From positions 1 through 64,000 of the forward strand of contig DQNS01000004.1 of assembly GCA_015659035.1 (NCBI GenBank): a stretch of 64,000 nt of DNA, written 5' to 3'. Positions 16,189-25,615 of this stretch are shown here, in pieces (position 1 is the first letter of the stretch; every line of letters begins with the position of its first letter). This DNA is from Acidobacteriota bacterium (GTDB lineage: Bacteria > Acidobacteriota > Vicinamibacteria > Vicinamibacterales > UBA8438). A program made the translations under genes and the position numbers. The notes under the pieces are model-generated. The model searched no databases. It was given only the letters and a program-made list of their open reading frames with translations, and was not told where the DNA came from.

Positions 16189-18564
16189 TCACGTCCCGGC
16201 GTCCACGCACAGCCTCGCGGCCGCGTCCAGAATGGCGTCCACATCGAGCTCGTAGGCGTGATAGAGGTCCTGCACGTCGCCCGACTGTCCGAACCGGGTC
16301 ACCCCGAGCGGCAGCACCCGGTGACGTCCGACCGACCCGAGCCACGACAAGGTGGCCGGGTGCCCGTCGAGCACCGTGACGAGCCCGGCGCTCGGCGCAA
16401 GCGGCTGCAACAACCGCCGCACGTGCGTACGCTCGGCATCGCCGGTCTTCACCGCCCGCATCCAGGCCTGTTGCAAACGGTCGGCCGACGTCACGACGAG
16501 CAGCCCCGCGCCCGGGATATCCTCGACGATCTGACGGTGCGCCTCGAGCGCTTCGGAAATGACCGGGCCGCAGACGACAATCGCGAGCTCGGCGCCCGGC
16601 GCCGGTGGCACCAGCCAGTACCCGCCGTCCACGATCTGGGTCCGGTCCTCCGGCGACAGCTCACGCCGCGGCTGGGTGAGCGGCCGGGTCGACAGCCGCA
16701 GATAGACTGCGCCACCGTCGTCCGTCTGGATGTGATCGAAGCTCCAGCGCAGGATCTGGGTCAGCTCGTCGACAAACGCCGGCTCGAACGCGGTCAGCCC
16801 CGGCTGACCCAGACCGATGAGCGGTGTCAGTACCGACTGATGCGCGCCCCCTTCCGGCGCCAGGCTCACCCCGGACGGCGTGCCGACCAGAATGAACCGC
16901 GCGTCCTGATAGCAGGCATAGTTCAGCGCGTCCAGCCCCCGGCTGATGAACGGGTCATACAGCGTGCCCACCGGCAGCAGACGCACGCCGAACAGCGGGC
17001 CGGTCAACCCGAGCGCCGCCAGCAGCACAAAGAGATTGTTCTCGGCGATACCGAGCTCGAGATGCTGCCCGCTCGGCCCCATCGACCAGTCCTGCGCCGA
17101 GAGTGGTCGGTCCTGGTGAAAGACGTCCGCCTGTGGCGACTGCGAGAAGACCCCGCGCCGGTTGACCCACCCACCGAGGTTGGTGGACACGGTGACGTCC
17201 GGCGAGGTGGTCACGATACGGTCGGCCAGCTCCGGATGCCGCCGCGCGATGTCCGCCAGCACCCGACCGAACCCGGCCTGGGTCGACAGCCGATCACCTG
17301 GGGGCACCGCGAGCGTCGCGGGCACCGGCACCCGCGGCGCCCGATGGCGGCGCTCCGCGTGCTGGTTGAACGGCACCGCGTCCAGAAACGCGCGCAACTC
17401 GTGCTCCCCCACGTCGAGCCCGGCAAACGGCTCCCACTCGTTGCCCTCGGCGATGCCCATCTGGGCCCGCAGCGCCTCGATCTGGGCCTGGTTCGTCAGC
17501 CCGGAATGGTTGTCCTTGTGTCCTTCGAACGGCAGCCCGTGGCCCTTGATCGTGTAGGCGATGAAGCAGACCGGGGTCTCGTCGTCCGTGGCGGCGTGAA
17601 ACGCCTCCCGCACCGTCTCCAGGTCGTGCCCTGCGAGGTTGGTCATCAGCCGATGCAACGACTCGTCGTCGTGCTCGTCGAGGAGCTCGCGGAGACCCGA
17701 GGTGTCGCCCAGATCCCGCTCCAGCCGGGACCGCCAGGCCGCCCCGCCCTGATAGGCGAGCGCCGAGTAGGAGGAGTTCGGGCAGCCGTCGATCCAGTCG
17801 CGCAACGCGTCGCCACCGCGCCGTGCGAACGCCGCCTCGAGCCGCGTGCCGTACTTCAGCGTGACGACCCGCCACTCCATCGTCTTGAAGACCGTGTCGA
17901 GCCGATTGAAGAACCGATCGGCCACGATCGCGTCGAGACTCTGGCGGTTGTAGTCGATGATCCACCAGACGTTGGTGACCTGGTGCTTCCACCCTTCGAG
18001 CAACGCCTCGAATACATTCCCCTCGTCGAACTCGGCGTCACCCACCACCGCAATCATGCGTCCGGGCGGCGTGTCGTCGGCCACGAGCTGTCGCTTGCGG
18101 AGGAACGCCTGGGCAAGCGCGGCGAAGCTGGTCATCGCGACACCCATGCCGACAGACCCGGTCGAAATGTCCACGTCGTCGAGGTCCTTCGTACGCGACG
18201 GGTAGGACTGGGCGCCGCCGAAGGCGCGGAACCGCTCGAGCTGGTCGCGCGACTGGTTGCCGAACAGATACTGGATGGCGTGATAGACCGGGCTCCCATG
18301 GGGCTTGACCGCCACGCGGTCGATCGGGCGCAGCACGTCGAAGTACAGCGCCGTCATCAGCGTCACCATGGACGCGCACGATGCCTGGTGTCCACCCACC
18401 TTGAGCCCGTCACGGCTTGGGCGCACATGGTTGGCGTGGTGGATCATCCACGTGCTGAGCCACAAGACCTTCTGCTCGAGGGCCGTCAGACACTGGCCGA
18501 CATCTGGGGTCGGCGTCGGGGTTGTTGCGGGCGGGGAACCCGCCGGATGCGGAGCACTACTCAT
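16189..18564 (-). CDS. Thiamine-diphosphate E1 component, transketolase/AceE-like
   Basis: A 791-residue single-chain protein joining both thiamine-diphosphate halves, as in homodimeric pyruvate dehydrogenase E1 and transketolase. The PP half has KPHGSPVYHAIQYL, FGGAQSYPSRTKD, STGSVGMGVA and the ThDP/Mg motif GDAEFDEGN ending in DYNRQS. GHGLPFEGHKDNHSG marks the end of that half. The Pyr half starts near STQAGFGRVLADI and includes GIAENNLFVLLAALG, the helper-glutamate region. It decarboxylates a 2-oxoacid and passes the acyl group to the E2 gene 20 bases downstream. An upstream TTG start at 18606 is possible, but ATG 18564 is preferred. The exact substrate is inferred only from the E2 partner. 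Confidence 0.85.
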   Translation of the reverse strand: MSSAPHPAGSPPATTPTPTPDVGQCLTALEQKVLWLSTWMIHHANHVRPSRDGLKVGGHQASCASMVTLMTALYFDVLRPIDRVAVKPHGSPVYHAIQYLFGNQSRDQLERFRAFGGAQSYPSRTKDLDDVDISTGSVGMGVAMTSFAALAQAFLRKRQLVADDTPPGRMIAVVGDAEFDEGNVFEALLEGWKHQVTNVWWIIDYNRQSLDAIVADRFFNRLDTVFKTMEWRVVTLKYGTRLEAAFARRGGDALRDWIDGCPNSSYSALAYQGGAAWRSRLERDLGDTSGLRELLDEHDDESLHRLMTNLAGHDLETVREAFHAATDDETPVCFIAYTIKGHGLPFEGHKDNHSGLTNQAQIEALRAQMGIAEGNEWEPFAGLDVGEHELRAFLDAVPFNQHAERRHRAPRVPVPATLAVPPGDRLSTQAGFGRVLADIARRHPELADRIVTTSPDVTVSTNLGGWVNRRGVFSQSPQADVFHQDRPLSAQDWSMGPSGQHLELGIAENNLFVLLAALGLTGPLFGVRLLPVGTLYDPFISRGLDALNYACYQDARFILVGTPSGVSLAPEGGAHQSVLTPLIGLGQPGLTAFEPAFVDELTQILRWSFDHIQTDDGGAVYLRLSTRPLTQPRRELSPEDRTQIVDGGYWLVPPAPGAELAIVVCGPVISEALEAHRQIVEDIPGAGLLVVTSADRLQQAWMRAVKTGDAERTHVRRLLQPLAPSAGLVTVLDGHPATLSWLGSVGRHRVLPLGVTRFGQSGDVQDLYHAYELDVDAILDAAARLCVDAGT

Positions 18565-18598
18565 CGCCCGGGATCGTATCCAAAGACGGCCGGAAAGG

Positions 18599-18648
18599 TA
18601 TTGCAATAACGCCAGTCAAAGGTCTCCTAAACGCAATATTATTGCGTT
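18599..18648. promoter_or_regulatory. Paired AT-rich palindromes upstream of the E1-E2 operon
   Basis: In an otherwise GC-rich setting, TATTGCAATA (18599-18608) and AACGCAATATTATTGCGTT (18630-18648) are perfect palindromes built on the same TATTGC half-site. They lie 35-85 bases upstream of the E1 start at 18564 and read as a probable repressor operator pair. No regulator gene is adjacent, so the binding protein is unknown. Confidence 0.5.
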
Positions 18649-18675
18649 AGACATGTCGATATAGCAATTTTCGTT

Positions 18676-20247
18676 CTACTGGGTCGAGACGGCGCTGCGG
18701 CCGCGACGCAGGACGTACTTCTGGATCTTGCCGGTTGCCGTCTTCGGTAGGTCAGTCACGAACTCGACCTTGCGGGGCACCTTGAAGTGCGCCATGTGGT
18801 CGCGGGCAAATTCGATCAACTCTGGCTCGGTTAGCGTGGCGCCGGATGCGAGCACCACGAACGCACTCGGCGTCTCGCCCCACTTCGGGTCCGGCAGGCC
18901 GACCACGGCCACCTCCTGAATGGCTGGATGCCGCATCAGGATCCCTTCGACCTCGACCGAGGAAATATTCTCGCCGCCGCTGATGATGACGTCCTTGAAC
19001 CGATCGCGAATCTCGACATACCCGTCGGGGTGGACCACCGCCGCGTCGCCGCTGTGGAACCAGCCGCCCCGCATCGCGTGCGCCGTGGCGTCCGGGTCGT
19101 CGTAGTACCCCGCCATGACCACGTTCCCCTGCACGACGATCTCGCCCAGTGTCTGCGCATCGCGGGGCACCGGGTGGTCGTCCTCGTCGACGACCCGCAG
19201 CTCGCCCGACGTGATCAGCTCCACGCCCTGCCGCGCCTTGACCACCGACCGGTCCTCGAGCGAGAGCCCGGCGTGCTCGGGCCGCGGCTCGCAGACGGTG
19301 ATGAACGGCGCCGTCTCGGTCAGGCCGTACAGGTGCGTCAGCTCCCACCCGAACTCCCCCTCGACCCGCTGGATCGTCGCGGCGGCCGGCGGCGCGCCGG
19401 CCGTGAGCACGCGCACCCCCTGTGGCACCTCCCCACGCTGCTCGGGTGATGCACTGGCCAGCCCGATCAGGACGGTCGGCGCGGCACAGAGCATCGTCAC
19501 CTGCTCGTCGCGGATCAACCGGAAGGCCTGGACCGGGTCGACCTTGCGCAAACACACATGCGCCCCGCCGACGGCGGTCACAATCCAGACGAAGGTCCAC
19601 CCGTTGGCGTGGAACATCGGCAACGTCCAGAGATACCGGTCGGCGCAGGTCATCGGCACATGGACCAGCGTGCCCACCGCGTTCATGTAGGCGTTGCGAT
19701 GGGTCATCATCACGCCCTTGGGCCGTGCCGTCGTCCCGCTCGTGTAGTTGATCGTCAGCAGATCACGCTCGTCGACCTGGGGACGGTCCGGCCCGCCGGT
19801 TTCAGCCTCGAGCAGACGCTCGTAGTCGAGCCAGCCCTCGTGCGCCCCTTCCAGCGCGACGTAGTGCTCGACCGCGGGGCACGACCCGCGGATCGCCTCG
19901 ACCGTCTCGAGAAAATCGGCGTGCGCGCAGACGACCTTGGCGCCGCAGTGCTGGAGGATGTATTGGATTTCCTGCGGATGCAGACGGAAGTTGATCGGCA
20001 CGAGCACGGCGCCGATCTGCGGCACGGCGTAGTAGGACGCGAGCTGGGCGCTGGTGTTCAGGGAGATATAGGCGACACGGTCGCCCTTCCGGACCCCCAG
20101 CCGCTGCAGCGCGACCGACCAGCGGTCGCACCGGGCGAAGAACTGCTCGTAGTTCAGACGGGTCGCGCCGTCAATGACGCAGTCGCGCTCCGGATAGAGC
20201 GTCCGGGCGCGACGCTGGAACTCGAGCGGGGTGAGCGGCGTCTCCAC
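18676..20247 (-). CDS. Acyl-CoA synthetase, AMP-binding (fatty-acid-CoA ligase family)
   Basis: A 523-residue ANL-superfamily enzyme that activates a carboxylic acid via an acyl-adenylate to its CoA thioester. The phosphate-binding motif YTSGTTARPKG is near residue 170, YGLTETAPF near 310, GGWFHSGDAA and DRFKDVIISGGENISS near 400-420, and the catalytic C-terminal lysine in KTATGKIQK. The layout fits medium/long-chain fatty-acid ligases of the FadD3/AlkK-like type. It lies downstream of nothing obvious: the next gene upstream (20276) is on the same strand but belongs to the secreted monooxygenase pair. Chain-length preference cannot be read from the sequence. Confidence 0.92.
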   Translation of the reverse strand: METPLTPLEFQRRARTLYPERDCVIDGATRLNYEQFFARCDRWSVALQRLGVRKGDRVAYISLNTSAQLASYYAVPQIGAVLVPINFRLHPQEIQYILQHCGAKVVCAHADFLETVEAIRGSCPAVEHYVALEGAHEGWLDYERLLEAETGGPDRPQVDERDLLTINYTSGTTARPKGVMMTHRNAYMNAVGTLVHVPMTCADRYLWTLPMFHANGWTFVWIVTAVGGAHVCLRKVDPVQAFRLIRDEQVTMLCAAPTVLIGLASASPEQRGEVPQGVRVLTAGAPPAAATIQRVEGEFGWELTHLYGLTETAPFITVCEPRPEHAGLSLEDRSVVKARQGVELITSGELRVVDEDDHPVPRDAQTLGEIVVQGNVVMAGYYDDPDATAHAMRGGWFHSGDAAVVHPDGYVEIRDRFKDVIISGGENISSVEVEGILMRHPAIQEVAVVGLPDPKWGETPSAFVVLASGATLTEPELIEFARDHMAHFKVPRKVEFVTDLPKTATGKIQKYVLRRGRSAVSTQ

Positions 20248-20275
20248 GATGCATCCAGGAAGGGGAGCGCCGGAA

Positions 20276-21604
20276 TCAATCGTTGCTGGTTCGCCGCGCT
20301 CGCCGGTCAGCGATGATCTGCTCGTAGTCCTCGTCGGTCAGATACGTCATGTTCACGTGCGCGTGATACATCTCGTCGTAGCTGCGCTGCCCCCACCCGA
20401 CCCACTGCGTCGCGTCGGGATTGGCCCGGTTCCCGGCCGTGTTGTCGTGCCAGGCGGTCAGGTGGATGACCGTGCCCGCCGGCAGCACCGGGGCCGAGTC
20501 GTCCGTATACACGTAGTTCACATGCCAGTTGAAGTCGAAGTTCGCCACGTGGTTCAGCATCTCGACCCGTCCGTTCGGGTAGATCGCCTCCATCGACATC
20601 GCCTTGCCGCGGATGTGCATATGCGGCTGATAGTTCTCGAGCCGCGCCGGCGCCCGTAGTGGAATGTAAGCGTGGTGCGTCGTCACCTTCCCGGGTGGAA
20701 TGTCCAGCGTGGCCATCGACTGCTGGACACCCAGCGCGCTGGCGTAGACCCGATACTTCGGCACGTAGCCCTTCGGATGGAACCAGACACCCAGATCCGT
20801 CTGAGTCGTAATCTCCTCGCCCACCGAGTGGTAGTGGTTGTCGAAGGAGATCCGCGACCCGGCCTTCATCAGCTTGCCGGTGTTCTCGCGGAACACGTCG
20901 CCGATCTTCCCGACGGCGAACTCGGTCAGATAGCTGCCGCGCCCGGGCACGTCGACGACCGGTTCGAAGTCGCCCGGCTCCTCCTGCTGCTGCAGATACA
21001 CCACCGCGTGGTGGGTCACACGACGCCCCACCAGCGACGGCCGCACCTCCATGCCGGTCACCCACCGGTCTTCGGTGAGCCCGGTCTCGATGATCGGCGC
21101 CCACCACTGATCCTGCCCCTCGGCGCTCTGGGTCCACGGCGTCGAGCTGATGATGAGGTCGGGCTCCCGGCCGTAGTTCTCGGCAAGGTGCCACACGTTG
21201 TCGTCGGGCCAGTCGACCGGGGGCGGCAGGTCGGCCGGATTGCCGCGCGGCGCACCGGCATCGACCCAGCTGGCGATCGTCTCGATCTCGTCGTCGCTCA
21301 GCGACTTGTCGTTCTGGAACTCCTGGATGCCGACCGTCTTATCGAGATGCCAGGGCGGCATGATCCGCCCGACGACCTTCGATCTGATGGCACGCGCCCA
21401 GGGTCGGACCTCCTCAAAGGCCATCAGCGACATCGGACCCATCTGCCCGGCGCGGTGACAGCCCTGACAGCTCCGCTGGAAGATCGGGGCAACGTCCCGG
21501 CTGAACGTCACGTCGTTCGTCTGGGCAGTCGCGGTGCCGGGGGCGGTCAGCAGGACCGCGGCCGCCGCCAGCCCGAGAACAACCGTTCGACCTCTCGTTG
21601 TCAT
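20276..21604 (-). CDS. Cytochrome c / type II copper monooxygenase-like secreted protein, copy 2
   Basis: A 442-residue exported paralogue of the proteins at 5834 and 48795. The signal peptide ends near TATAQ. The heme motif is QRSCQGCHRAGQMGP near residue 40, followed by the shared EEVRPWARAI and MPPWHLDKTVG and SWVDAGAPRGNP segments. The copper-fold part has VTHHAVVY (paired His), DNHYHSVGEE (HxH), YQPHMHIRGK (HxH), AWHDNTAGN and WGQRSYDEM. In PHM the ligands are HH plus a later His for one copper, and HxH plus Met for the other; a full set is plausible. The ATG at 21604 is preferred to 21610 because of AGGAG spacing. It lies 55 bases downstream of its partner gene (21660), same strand. Confidence 0.85.
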   Translation of the reverse strand: MTTRGRTVVLGLAAAAVLLTAPGTATAQTNDVTFSRDVAPIFQRSCQGCHRAGQMGPMSLMAFEEVRPWARAIRSKVVGRIMPPWHLDKTVGIQEFQNDKSLSDDEIETIASWVDAGAPRGNPADLPPPVDWPDDNVWHLAENYGREPDLIISSTPWTQSAEGQDQWWAPIIETGLTEDRWVTGMEVRPSLVGRRVTHHAVVYLQQQEEPGDFEPVVDVPGRGSYLTEFAVGKIGDVFRENTGKLMKAGSRISFDNHYHSVGEEITTQTDLGVWFHPKGYVPKYRVYASALGVQQSMATLDIPPGKVTTHHAYIPLRAPARLENYQPHMHIRGKAMSMEAIYPNGRVEMLNHVANFDFNWHVNYVYTDDSAPVLPAGTVIHLTAWHDNTAGNRANPDATQWVGWGQRSYDEMYHAHVNMTYLTDEDYEQIIADRRARRTSND

Positions 21605-21659
21605 TGCCATCTCCTGTCGCTCACCCGACCGCGGCGCATGCCGCAGGGCCCAGTGTCTG

Positions 21660-22523
21660 TTAGTCTACCTGAACCGTGACGTAACCGTTGGTCCAGCAGC
21701 AGAAGAAGCCGCCGGCCATGATCGCGCTTTGCCCACCCGAGTCGTCCCAGGCGAGCACGCGCAGCACATACTCGCCCGGCTCGCTGAACGTCGCCGTCGT
21801 CGTCGCCTTGCCGGTCTCATCGACGGCCGGCGTGGCGTTGCTGAACGTGACGTCGCCCGGCCCGCCATACTTGCTCCACACGAGCCCGAAGCGCGCCGGT
21901 CGCTGCGCCGCCCTGGATTTCCGGACGCCATCGTCGGCAGCCCACACGGTGACCTCGACCGGCGTCGATACCGCCGCCGTCAGCGCCGAGCGAACACCCA
22001 GGGGGCCCTGCCCCGGCGCCGCGTCCGGCCCGCCGAACCTGAGCACCGGCGGTGTGTTCCCACTCGTGATCTCCTCGAGCGCGGTGATCTCCCACTCGAG
22101 TCGAACGTGACCCGGTATCGCGATCGTCTGACCGTGCGCGGTCAGCGACCAGGTCAGACGCTGGTTCCCGAAGTCGGCCGGCACAACGACCGCGAAGACC
22201 CCTGTCTGGCGTCTCGGATGAAAGTAGGTGGGCTGACCCCGGTCCGCGGGACCCGGCTCGAACCTGTTGTCCGGTCCGATCGGCAGGTCGAGATGCTCGT
22301 CGTAGTTCCGGTTGAAATAGCCAAACACCAGGCTGCGGGTGCCATCCGGATTCGGGTACCATCCCTCGAACGACGCAGACACACTCTGCCCGATGGCGTG
22401 CGGGATCGGCGCGTCTACCCGCGTGTCCTGCGCGCCGGCGGCGCCGGGCAGGATCATCACGAGAAGGAGGGTGCCGCCCCCAGCACGCAACCTTCGGAGC
22501 GTTTGCTTCGCCAGCACCTGCAC
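21660..22523 (-). CDS. Secreted two-domain partner of the copper monooxygenase-like protein, copy 2
   Basis: A 287-residue exported protein, GTG start, signal peptide ending near GAAGAQ. It shares both blocks with the proteins at 7309 and 48034: FEGWYPNPDG, FGYFNRNYDEHLD, PIGPDNRFEPGPADRGQP, FHPRR and VPADFGNQRLTWSLTAHGQ in the first block, then LVWSKYGGPGDVTFSN and a TATFSEPGEYVLRVLAWDD closing strand in the second. The C-terminus GGFFCCWTNGYVTVQVD has a vicinal Cys pair not seen in the other copies. Here the partner gene comes first and the monooxygenase-like gene second, the reverse of copy 1. Function unknown. Confidence 0.8.
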   Translation of the reverse strand: MQVLAKQTLRRLRAGGGTLLLVMILPGAAGAQDTRVDAPIPHAIGQSVSASFEGWYPNPDGTRSLVFGYFNRNYDEHLDLPIGPDNRFEPGPADRGQPTYFHPRRQTGVFAVVVPADFGNQRLTWSLTAHGQTIAIPGHVRLEWEITALEEITSGNTPPVLRFGGPDAAPGQGPLGVRSALTAAVSTPVEVTVWAADDGVRKSRAAQRPARFGLVWSKYGGPGDVTFSNATPAVDETGKATTTATFSEPGEYVLRVLAWDDSGGQSAIMAGGFFCCWTNGYVTVQVD

Positions 22524-22580
22524 GATATCTGAGATCTTGGAGAAAACTTGCTAGCATGTCAAATGACCTGACAATCACCC

Positions 22581-22615
22581 AGGAGGCAGGAGGCAGGAGG
22601 CAGAAGACAGCAGAA
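22581..22615. repeat. Heptamer tract (GGAGGCA)n
   Basis: Three exact AGGAGGC-type units followed by AGAAGACAGCAGAAAG, the complement of the (CTCCTGN) family. It lies in the divergent region between the genes at 22523 and 22719. Confidence 0.6.
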
Positions 22616-22718
22616 AGACTGGACGGCTACGCCGGCTTTTGTTCCAGAAACAGCCCTGCGAGGCAGTATCCAGTTGGCCTGAGAGCCGATCGGCCGCCGC
22701 ACCCGCCCACGTGACCCG

Positions 22719-24320
22719 ATGGCAAAGACGACCACCCCCGCCACGACCGAGCGGCACACGACCGTGTCCGGGCGCCCCATCAAGGCGCTCTACACCGCCG
22801 ACGACCTCGCTGACGCGGCCCCGCCCGAGCCGCCCGGGCAATTCCCCTACACCCGTGGCATCCATACCAGCGGCTACGCGGGCAAGCTGTGGACGATGCG
22901 GCAGTTCTCCGGGTTCGGGACACCGGAGGACACCAATCAGCGCTACAAGCAGTTGCTGGCCGCCGGCGGCACCGGGCTCAGCGTGGCGTTCGACCTACCG
23001 ACGCTGATGGGCCGCGACCCGGACCACCCGCTGTCGCTGGGCGAGGTGGGCAAGTGCGGGGTCAGCGTCGCCTCGCTGGCCGACATGGAACAGCTGTTCG
23101 ACGGGATCGCGCTCGAAGACGTCACCACGTCGATGACGATCAACTCGCCGGCTGCGATGATCTTCGCGATGTATCTCGTCGTGGCCCAACGGCAGGGTGT
23201 GCAGTGGTCCAGGTTGTCCGGCACGCTCCAGAACGACATCCTGAAGGAGTACATCGCGCAGAAGGAGTACATCTATCCCCCGCGCCCCTCCATGCGTCTG
23301 GTCACCGATACGTTCGAGTTCTGCGCGACCGAGGTGCCGCGCTGGAACACCGTCTCGGTCAGCGGGTATCACATCCGCGAGGCGGGGGCCACGGCGCTGC
23401 AGGAACTGGCGTTCACCCTTCGTGACGGCATCGAGTACGTGCAGTACGGCGTCGACGCCGGGCTGGCGGTCGACAGCTTCGTGCCGCGGCTGTCGTTCTT
23501 CTTCAACGCGCACAACGACTTCTTCGAGGAAATCGCCAAGTATCGGGCGGCACGCACGCTGTGGGCGACGGTGATGCGCGACCGGTTCGGCGCGACGGAC
23601 GAGCGGTCGTGGAAGCTGCGGTTTCACACGCAGACGGCCGGTGTGTCGCTGACGGCGCAGCAGCCCTACAACAACGTCGTGCGCACCGCGATCCAGGCGC
23701 TGGCCGCCGTGCTGGGCGGCACCAACTCCCTGCACACCAACTCGCTGGACGAAGCGCTGTCGCTGCCGACACGCGAGGCCGCCATGCTCGCGCTCCGGAC
23801 CCAGCAGGTCATCGCCCACGAAAGCGGCGTGACCGCCTTCGTGGACCCGCTCGGCGGCTCCTACTTCGTCGAGCGGCTGACGCGGGACATGGAGGACGGC
23901 GCACGCGACTACTTCCAGCGGATCGACGAACAAGGCGGTATGGTGGCGGCGATCGAACAGGGCTATCCGCAGCGCGAGATCGCCGAGAGCGCCTATCGCT
24001 TCCACCAGGAAGTGGAGAACGGTGAGCGGACCATCGTCGGGGTCAACGGCTTCACGGGCGAGACCGACACCGGCGTCGAGACGCTCTACCTCGACGAGGG
24101 CACGGCCGAGGCGCAGTGCGCGCGGGTCGCCGAGCTGCGCGACACCCGCGACGGCGCTGCCGTGGACGCCGCCTTGGACCGGCTGCGACATGCCGCGTTG
24201 GAGACCGATAACCTCATGCCGCCGCTGCTCGAGGCCGTCCGAGCGTACGCCACCGTCGGCGAGATGTGCGACGCGCTCCGCGATGTCTGGGGAGAGTACG
24301 AGGAGGCGGCGTCCGTCTGA
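22719..24320 (+). CDS. Methylmalonyl-CoA-mutase-family large subunit (no B12 domain)
   Basis: A 533-residue acyl-CoA mutase catalytic chain. It has the family core [85 protein letters not shown] and HTNSLDEAL. It ends near residue 533, so the cobalamin-binding domain is missing and must come from a separate small subunit, as in known two-chain mutases. The usual Tyr of RQYAGF is Phe here, while the Arg of PSMR is kept. That Phe is reported for isobutyryl-CoA mutases, so the substrate is uncertain. The acyl-CoA dehydrogenase follows after 33 bases, suggesting branched-chain acyl-CoA metabolism. Confidence 0.92.
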   Translation: MAKTTTPATTERHTTVSGRPIKALYTADDLADAAPPEPPGQFPYTRGIHTSGYAGKLWTMRQFSGFGTPEDTNQRYKQLLAAGGTGLSVAFDLPTLMGRDPDHPLSLGEVGKCGVSVASLADMEQLFDGIALEDVTTSMTINSPAAMIFAMYLVVAQRQGVQWSRLSGTLQNDILKEYIAQKEYIYPPRPSMRLVTDTFEFCATEVPRWNTVSVSGYHIREAGATALQELAFTLRDGIEYVQYGVDAGLAVDSFVPRLSFFFNAHNDFFEEIAKYRAARTLWATVMRDRFGATDERSWKLRFHTQTAGVSLTAQQPYNNVVRTAIQALAAVLGGTNSLHTNSLDEALSLPTREAAMLALRTQQVIAHESGVTAFVDPLGGSYFVERLTRDMEDGARDYFQRIDEQGGMVAAIEQGYPQREIAESAYRFHQEVENGERTIVGVNGFTGETDTGVETLYLDEGTAEAQCARVAELRDTRDGAAVDAALDRLRHAALETDNLMPPLLEAVRAYATVGEMCDALRDVWGEYEEAASV

Positions 24321-24340
24321 CTCCTGACTTCTGACTTCTG
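24317..24340. repeat. Heptamer tract (CTGACTT)n overlapping a stop codon
   Basis: CTGACTCCTGACTTCTGAC and its continuation, about three 7-base units. The first TGA is the stop codon of the mutase gene. Confidence 0.55.
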
Positions 24341-24353
24341 TAGGGAACCCCCC

Positions 24354-25526
24354 ATGACCGATGTCCTGGAACACGCGCCACCGCTGACCCAGCTCTCCGA
24401 AGAGGAGCGGTTGCTGCGCGCCAACGTCCGGGCGTTCGCCCGGGCCGAGATCGCACCGCTGGTCCGGGAGATGGACGAGGCTGCCGCCATCCCGCGCGCC
24501 CTCATCGACCAGCTCTTCGACCTGGGCGTGATGGCGATCGAGATCCCCGAGACGTTCGGCGGCGCCGGTGCACACTTCTTCCTGTCGGTCATCGCCATCG
24601 AGGAGCTGTCGCGGGTCGACCCGTCGGTGGCCGTCCTGGTGGACGTGCAGAACACCCTGGTCATCAACGCGCTGCTGCGGTGGGGCTCGGGCGATATCAA
24701 GCAGCGGTTCCTCCCGGCGCTGGCGCGCGACACGGTCGGCGCCTACGCCTTGTCCGAAGCGGGTTCCGGCAGCGATGCCTTCGCGCTCGCGACCCGCGCC
24801 GACGAGGACGGCGACGACTACGTGTTGACCGGCCGGAAACTCTGGATCACGAACGCCAGGGAGGCTGGACTCTTCATCGTGCTGGCTAACGCCAACCCCG
24901 ACGCCGGATATCGCGGCATCACGGCGTTCCTCATCGAGGATGACCGGCCCGGGTTGCAGGTCGGGAAGAAAGAGGACAAGCTCGGCATCCGCGCCAGCAG
25001 CACCTGCGAGCTGCTGCTCGACGAGTGCCGCGTACCCAAGGCCAACGTCCTGGGCGAGCCGGGGCGTGGCTACAAGGTGGCGATCGAGACACTGAACGAA
25101 GGGCGGATCGGCATCGGCGCGCAGATGGTGGGCCTCGCGCAGGCTGCGCTGGATCACGCGCTCGCCTACGTGCAGGAGCGCACGCAGTTCGGCAAGGCGA
25201 TCGCGGAGTTCCAGGCGGTGCAGTTCCAGATAGCCCAGGCGCAGACCGAGCTGGAGATGGCGCGGCTGGGGGTGTACAACGCCGCCCGCCTGCACGACGC
25301 CGGCCGACCATTCCTGACGGAAGGGGCGATGGCCAAGCTCTTCTCGTCCCAGGTGGCCGAGCGCGTCACCTCCCTGGCGCTACAGCTGTTCGGCGGCGTG
25401 GGGTACACCAAGGACTACCCGGTCGAGAAGCTCTACCGGGACGCGAAGATCGGCCAGATCTACGAGGGCACCTCGAACATGCAGCTGCAGACGATCGCCA
25501 AGCAGATCATGCAGCGAAAGGGGTAA
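24354..25526 (+). CDS. Acyl-CoA dehydrogenase
   Basis: A 390-residue FAD-dependent acyl-CoA dehydrogenase, full length for the short/branched-chain group. Landmarks are YALSEAGSGSDAFAL (FAD-binding loop), KLWITNAREAGLF, DKLGIRASSTCELLLDECRVP, and a C-terminal RTQFGKAIAEFQAVQF and LFGGVGYTKDYPVEKLYRDAKI. The catalytic base is probably Glu371 in YEGTSNMQ, as in short-chain and 2-methylacyl-CoA dehydrogenases. It oxidises the acyl-CoA to the 2,3-enoyl-CoA and feeds electrons to ETF. It follows the mutase gene by 33 bases on the same strand. Confidence 0.93.
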   Translation: MTDVLEHAPPLTQLSEEERLLRANVRAFARAEIAPLVREMDEAAAIPRALIDQLFDLGVMAIEIPETFGGAGAHFFLSVIAIEELSRVDPSVAVLVDVQNTLVINALLRWGSGDIKQRFLPALARDTVGAYALSEAGSGSDAFALATRADEDGDDYVLTGRKLWITNAREAGLFIVLANANPDAGYRGITAFLIEDDRPGLQVGKKEDKLGIRASSTCELLLDECRVPKANVLGEPGRGYKVAIETLNEGRIGIGAQMVGLAQAALDHALAYVQERTQFGKAIAEFQAVQFQIAQAQTELEMARLGVYNAARLHDAGRPFLTEGAMAKLFSSQVAERVTSLALQLFGGVGYTKDYPVEKLYRDAKIGQIYEGTSNMQLQTIAKQIMQRKG

Positions 25527-25615
25527 ACGCGAGGAGCATTGTCAGGTTGAGGGAGTGCCCCGCAGAGGGGGAGCCGACCGCAGCAAGGGTTCGCACCACG
25601 GCATACTTGGGGGTG

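Noticed and set aside
16177..18609. 810-codon plus-strand frame opposite the E1 gene
   Set aside because: Composition is His/Arg/Val-rich shadow type and has no motif, while the minus frame matches a thiamine enzyme.
22995..25295. 766-codon minus-strand frame across the mutase and dehydrogenase genes
   Set aside because: It crosses two well-matched genes and has no family similarity.
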